DNA of 8,285 nt from CALAED01 sp937891035 (GTDB lineage Bacteria > Actinomycetota > Actinomycetes > Streptosporangiales > Streptosporangiaceae): contig DASQSZ010000266.1 in NCBI GenBank assembly GCA_035642125.1, positions 1 through 8,285 on the forward strand. Reading direction: 5' to 3'. The number at the start of each line of letters is the position of its first letter. Position 1 is the stretch's first letter. Position numbers and translations under genes: made by a program. The notes under the pieces are model-generated. The model searched no databases. It worked only from the letters and a program-made list of their open reading frames with translations, and was not told the origin of the DNA. Shown here piece by piece: positions 5,881 through 8,285 of this stretch.

Positions 5881-5981
5881 CGAACGGCAGAACGGCAGAA
5901 CGACACGACCGAACGGCCGAACGACCCAACGGCCGAACGACCCAACGGCCGAACGGCCGAACAGCCGAACAGCCGAACAGC
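5881..5981. repeat. 8-bp tandem repeat array (minisatellite), 12 full units
   Basis: Consecutive 8-bp units start at 5881: CGAACGGC, AGAACGGC, AGAACGAC, a 5-base partial unit ACGAC (5905-5909), then CGAACGGC, CGAACGAC, CCAACGGC, CGAACGAC, CCAACGGC, CGAACGGC and three CGAACAGC (5958-5981). The pair CGAACGAC/CCAACGGC recurs as a 16-bp unit, pointing to duplication by slippage. An 8-bp period reads as the same 8-residue repeat in all three frames, which explains apparent Asn/Gly/Arg/Thr/Ala/Glu/Arg/Pro-rich open frames here; I judge it non-coding. It lies between the ends of two convergent units, 24 bp past the stop of the SPFH gene. Confidence 0.93.
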
Positions 5982-6004
5982 CGCGAGGCTCGGCAGCGGG
6001 ACGC

Positions 6005-7141
6005 TCAGCGAGCGGGCTTTTCGGTGCGGCCGGGGGCCAGTTCGAAGGGCGGGGTGCCGCCGGCGCCGCCTTCCAGTCTTGGCCGGCCGGTCGACTGCGC
6101 CTCCTCGACCGCCACCTGTGCCTCTTCCGCCGCCTCCTGCGCCTCTTGATTCGCGCGCTCGACCGCCTCGCGGGTCGTACGGGTGGCCGCGCCGGAACGT
6201 CCTGGCCGCTCGGCGCGCCCGGCCCGCGCCCGCTCAGCGAGGTGTTCGGCCGTGTCCTTGGCGCCGCCGCCGAAGGCCTCGGTCACCGCCTGCAGCGCCG
6301 AGGTGACCTCGCTCGGAATCACCCAGAACGTACTGCCCTCGCCCTGCGCGAGTTGCGGCAGCGTCTGCAGGTACTGGTAGGCGAGCAGCTTCGGGTCCGG
6401 GTCGTTGTCGTGGATCGAGGTGAAGACCTGCTCGATCGCGGCGGCCTTGCCCTCGGCCTCCAGGATCGCGGCCTGCTTGGCGCCCTCCGCGGTGAGGATG
6501 GCGCTTTGCTTCTCGCCCTCGGCGGTGAGGATCTTTGACTGCCGGACGCCCTCGGCGGTGAGGATCGCGGCCCGCTTCTCCCGCTCGGCCCGCATCTGCT
6601 TTTCCATCGCGTCCTTGATGGATGTCGGCGGCTCGATGGCCTTGATCTCCACCCGGGTGACCTTGATCCCCCACTTGCCCGAGGCGTCGTCCAGGACGCC
6701 GCGCAGCGCGGTGTTGATTTTGTCGCGCGAGGTGAGCGTGGCCTCGAGGTCGAGGGTGCCGATCACGTTGCGCAACGTCGTCGCGGTGAGCTGTTCGATC
6801 GCCTGGATGTAGTCGACGATCTCGTAGTCGGCCGCTCGCGGATCAGTGACTTGGAAGAACAGCACCGTGTCGATGTGCACGACGACGTTGTCCTCGGTGA
6901 TGACCGGCTGCCCTTTGAAGGCGACCACCTGCTCGCGCAGGTCGATCAGCGGCTTGACCCTGTCGACGAACGGGACGATGAAGCTGATACCCGCCGAGAG
7001 CGTACGTTGATAGCGTCCGAAGCGTTCAACGTTGCGCGCCCTCGCTTGCGGGATGATCCACACCGTCCGCATGACCGTGGTGACCACGAGGAGCACCCCG
7101 ATGATCATCGCCACGACTGCGAAGATGGCGAGACTTGCCAC
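6005..7141 (-). CDS. SPFH/band-7 (stomatin/prohibitin-like) membrane protein
   Basis: A 378-residue protein from the GTG at 7141, with GGGAGGA about 5 bases upstream. One N-terminal membrane segment (about 3-24) leads into the SPFH domain (about 25-190): VRTVWIIPQ-like start, ERFGRYQRTLSAGISFIVPFVDRV, DLREQVV, ITEDNVVVHID, and the IGTLDLEATLTSRDKIN and WGIKVTRVEIKAIEPP motifs. Next come four 11-residue repeats (191-234) that should form a right-handed coiled coil, a conserved C-terminal region with PQLAQGEGSTFWVIPSE (262-278), and an Ala/Glu/Arg-rich low-complexity tail (about 300-350), then a Gly/Pro-rich end. Such proteins oligomerise on the membrane and organise microdomains. The nfeD-like gene lies 33 bp upstream on the same strand, the standard NfeD-stomatin operon. 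The tail after about 290 is longer than the core family needs. Confidence 0.94.
   Translation of the reverse strand: MASLAIFAVVAMIIGVLLVVTTVMRTVWIIPQARARNVERFGRYQRTLSAGISFIVPFVDRVKPLIDLREQVVAFKGQPVITEDNVVVHIDTVLFFQVTDPRAADYEIVDYIQAIEQLTATTLRNVIGTLDLEATLTSRDKINTALRGVLDDASGKWGIKVTRVEIKAIEPPTSIKDAMEKQMRAEREKRAAILTAEGVRQSKILTAEGEKQSAILTAEGAKQAAILEAEGKAAAIEQVFTSIHDNDPDPKLLAYQYLQTLPQLAQGEGSTFWVIPSEVTSALQAVTEAFGGGAKDTAEHLAERARAGRAERPGRSGAATRTTREAVERANQEAQEAAEEAQVAVEEAQSTGRPRLEGGAGGTPPFELAPGRTEKPAR
6440..6571 (-). repeat. Four 33-bp in-frame repeats encoding an 11-residue coiled-coil unit
   Basis: Inside the SPFH gene, residues 191-234 read as AAILTAEGVRQ, SKILTAEGEKQ, SAILTAEGAKQ and AAILEAEGKAA. 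On the DNA the units are visible as near-identical 33-bp stretches containing GCCCTCCGCGGTGAGGAT or close variants. Hendecad repeats with ILTAEG are typical of stomatin-like coiled coils, so this is structural protein repetition rather than a mobile or regulatory repeat. Confidence 0.85.
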
Positions 7142-7174
7142 GATGTCCTCCCTGTCTTGTCTGACGCGGCTCGC

Positions 7175-7612
7175 TCATAGCGGATCCCGGGGATAGACGA
7201 GAGCGGTCGCCCCCTCGATCGCGAGCACGTCGACGAACGCGCCCTGGGGAATGACGACATCGGGGTCGTATGGACGGGCCGTCCACTCCTCACCGCCGAT
7301 CTTCACTCGCCCGTCGAGCCGGGTGACCTCGGTGAGGGTGATCGCCTCGCGGCCGACGAGTGCGGCGGTGCCCGAGCGCAGCGGCGGTGGCTGGCGGATG
7401 TGGCGGAGCGCGATCGGCCGGATGAACACGATCCCGGCGCCGGCGGTGACCGCGAACGCGGCGATCTGTACGGCGAGGGGCAGCCCGAGAGCCCCGATGA
7501 GCCCGGCGGCGAGCGCGGCCACCGCGATCAGGCCCAGCGCAAGCGTCAAGGTGAGCACCTCGGCGATGCCGAGGATGCCGGCGACGATCAGCCAGACGAC
7601 CCACGCCTCCAT
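7175..7612 (-). CDS. Short NfeD-family membrane protein
   Basis: A 145-residue protein from the ATG at 7612, with GAGGAG about 7 bases upstream. About residues 3-67 are three closely packed hydrophobic segments (WVVWLIVAGILGIAEVL; LALGLIAVAALAAGLIGAL; VQIAAFAVTAGAGIVFI), followed by RPIALRHIRQ on the cytoplasmic or soluble side. Residues about 78-145 form the soluble OB-fold domain, with TAALVGREAITLTEV, GRVKIGGEEWTARPYD and GAFVDVLAIEGATALVYP, the usual NfeD signature. It is the short form, lacking the N-terminal ClpP-like protease of long NfeD. The adjacent downstream SPFH gene is its expected partner, and they are probably cotranscribed. NfeD-SPFH pairs are thought to act in membrane microdomain organisation or protein quality control; the exact task here is unknown. 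Confidence 0.93.
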   Translation of the reverse strand: MEAWVVWLIVAGILGIAEVLTLTLALGLIAVAALAAGLIGALGLPLAVQIAAFAVTAGAGIVFIRPIALRHIRQPPPLRSGTAALVGREAITLTEVTRLDGRVKIGGEEWTARPYDPDVVIPQGAFVDVLAIEGATALVYPRDPL

Positions 7613-7730
7613 TGGCGTCTCCTCAGTGGCAAGGCGGGTCGCAATGCCCTTTTCCTAACCGTAACTCCGATTTATGCCGATAGCCCCTGCTGAGAGGTCA
7701 CGAACCGGAAGAGAAAGCGGCGCGTTCGCA

Positions 7731-7983
7731 CCTCGATCGAGAGTCTCCGGCCAAGAGGCGGCGGCCGGCGCGCGGCTGATCGATCGTCCGACCACCACCG
7801 GCCGGTCTCGCCGCGCCACATCCGCCCAAGGACTCCTCCTCGCTCGACCCGCATGGGCGGTTGTCGTGGCGCGAAGCGGCGGGTAGTGGCGGGCGGGGGG
7901 ACGTTCATCGCACTCGCCGGGCAAACCGAATCGCCGGGCGCGGACCCCGTTTACAGTAGACGGGATACCAGCCTCGATCGAGA
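7731..7983. repeat. Two identical 12-mers CCTCGATCGAGA, each with a 10-bp palindrome
   Basis: CCTCGATCGAGA occurs at 7731-7742 and 7972-7983, 241 bp apart, both in the intergenic region. Each holds the perfect palindrome CTCGATCGAG. Partial relatives (TCGATCG) are common in this genome, for example inside the SPFH gene, so the repeated motif may reflect word bias. The exact 12-base identity within one non-coding region is what makes it notable. Confidence 0.45.
7946..7964. promoter_or_regulatory. 19-bp near-palindrome CCCGTTTACAGTAGACGGG
   Basis: Nine-base arms around a central A, with one T-G mismatch in nine pairs. The word CCGTTTAC (7947-7954) recurs at 8005-8012. Size and symmetry fit a site for a dimeric regulator. 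It lies about 177-195 bp before the gene at 8141 and about 334-352 bp before nfeD, so which gene it might control is unclear. Confidence 0.42.
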
Positions 7984-8043
7984 CCGCGAATGTGGTGGCG
8001 CCCGCCGTTTACCGATGCTTTCCCTATTATGACGAGCCTTTGT

Positions 8044-8057
8044 AAGACGGCGGTCTT
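8044..8057. promoter_or_regulatory. Small dyad AAGAC-GGCG-GTCTT
   Basis: Perfect 5-bp arms with a 4-base spacer, about 84-97 bp upstream of the ATG at 8141 and 14 bp past a TATTAT -10-like box. It could be a leader hairpin or an operator half of a larger site. Short arms leave chance as a real alternative. Confidence 0.28.
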
Positions 8058-8099
8058 GCCCACGATGTGAGGTGGCCCGTGGTCGGGTTCGGCAGTTAA

Positions 8100-8115
8100 T
8101 GTCCCAATAGGGACA
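8100..8115. promoter_or_regulatory. 16-bp perfect dyad TGTCCC-AATA-GGGACA before the last gene
   Basis: Six-base perfect inverted arms flank AATA, 25-40 bp upstream of the ATG at 8141 and just downstream of GTTAAT (8095-8100), a weak -10-like hexamer. This position suits an operator near the transcription start or a small stem in the 5' leader. I do not know a regulator whose consensus it matches. Confidence 0.42.
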
Positions 8116-8140
8116 CCAAGGGGATTGAGCAAGGGGGAGC

Positions 8141-8285
8141 ATGAACCGCAGAGCCGGCAAGATCTTCCGGCGCCCCGTGCCACGGCCACGGGCACATCCG
8201 GTGGACCTGGCGGAGAGCCTCGAGCACGCCCGTCGTCTCGATCGGCCTGCCCAGGCGATCGCGGGACTGGTGCGGCGGGCATTGC
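8141..8285 (+). CDS. N-terminal fragment of an unidentified protein, possibly DUF2231-type (runs off right edge)
   Basis: Starting at the ATG at 8141, preceded by the purine-rich ribosome site AAGGGGGA, the frame stays open for 48 codons to the edge. The product begins MNRRAGKIFRRPVPRPRAHPVD and continues LAESLEHARRLDRPAQAIAG, then LVRRAL. The pattern LE-A--LD-P------VRRAL resembles, from memory, the segment just before the GHPLHP-type motif of actinobacterial DUF2231 membrane proteins, but that defining motif is outside the window. It is divergent from the nfeD operon, with a long upstream region that carries several dyads. I am fairly sure it is a gene but not of its family. Confidence 0.5.
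   Translation, partial: MNRRAGKIFRRPVPRPRAHPVDLAESLEHARRLDRPAQAIAGLVRRAL

Larger units (their letters stand above)
7613..8140. other. 528-bp divergent intergenic region without a supported gene
   Basis: It separates the minus-strand nfeD-SPFH operon from the plus-strand gene at 8141. Short open frames exist on both strands (for example 7655-7924 minus, 7674-7886 plus), but their products are Arg/Ala/Pro-rich, resemble nothing I know and have no ribosome sites. AT-richer islands lie at about 7650-7680 (next to nfeD, where its promoter should be) and 8005-8045. The latter holds TATTAT (8025-8030), a good -10 for the plus strand but with no matching -35. Several dyads and repeated words are listed separately. 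A small RNA is possible, but I cannot show one. Confidence 0.5.

Noticed and set aside
5754..6306. Plus-strand open frames through the 8-bp array
   Set aside because: An 8-bp repeat without stops keeps every frame open; the products are repeat-derived and continue antisense into the SPFH gene.
7664..7682. WhiG-type promoter suggested by GCCGATAG
   Set aside because: The upstream TAAA box and its spacing are not matched well and no downstream gene fits on that strand.
7655..7924. Small minus-strand gene upstream of nfeD
   Set aside because: The predicted 89-residue product is Arg/Ala/Pro-rich, has no recognisable motif or ribosome site, and overlaps the likely nfeD promoter region.
8100..8115. 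DosR/DevR box
   Set aside because: The DosR consensus has GGGAC first and GTCCC second; here the order is reversed, so the site is everted and does not match.

Overview
This is a high-GC chromosomal stretch with actinobacterial character. GTG starts are common (four of the eight genes), third codon positions are strongly G/C, there is a FurA-type regulator, and a hydrolase-SDR fusion resembles mycobacterial EphD. A filamentous actinomycete (Streptosporangiales or a relative) is my inference; no rRNA, tRNA or marker gene in the window proves it. I see no CRISPR array, transposase, integrase, phage gene or attachment site. Most of the window reads as ordinary chromosome.

Layout. Positions 1-4941 are all on the minus strand, in five genes. 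Reading with transcription (right to left) these are a CapA-family metallophosphatase lipoprotein (3859-4941), a 623-residue alpha/beta-hydrolase plus short-chain dehydrogenase fusion (1787-3658), a TetR regulator (944-1570), a LURP-one/scramblase-like protein (243-842), and the first 44 codons of a likely ferritin-like di-iron protein running off the left edge (133 to 1). Gaps of 100-217 bp, several holding GC-rich hairpins, suggest separate transcription units rather than one operon.

A 323-bp divergent region separates capA from a plus-strand FurA-like regulator (5265-5699). The furA promoter appears to place the transcript start on or beside its GTG codon (leaderless), and an AT-rich dyad overlaps the -35 box. 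No katG follows in the window. After furA come a hairpin terminator and a non-coding array of twelve 8-bp units (5881-5981). The array lies between furA and a convergent minus-strand operon: nfeD-like (7175-7612) followed 33 bp later by an SPFH/band-7 (stomatin-like) gene (6005-7141). That pair is the classic membrane-microdomain partnership.

Region 7613-8140 has no convincing gene but several dyads and a repeated palindromic 12-mer. At 8141 a plus-strand gene begins and runs off the right edge; its first 48 residues weakly resemble the N-terminus of DUF2231 membrane proteins.

The best leads for follow-up are an 11-bp-arm dyad upstream of the hydrolase-SDR gene, the leaderless furA promoter and operator, the 8-bp minisatellite, and an in-frame low-complexity insertion inside the hydrolase domain. 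I found no clear undescribed multi-gene system.
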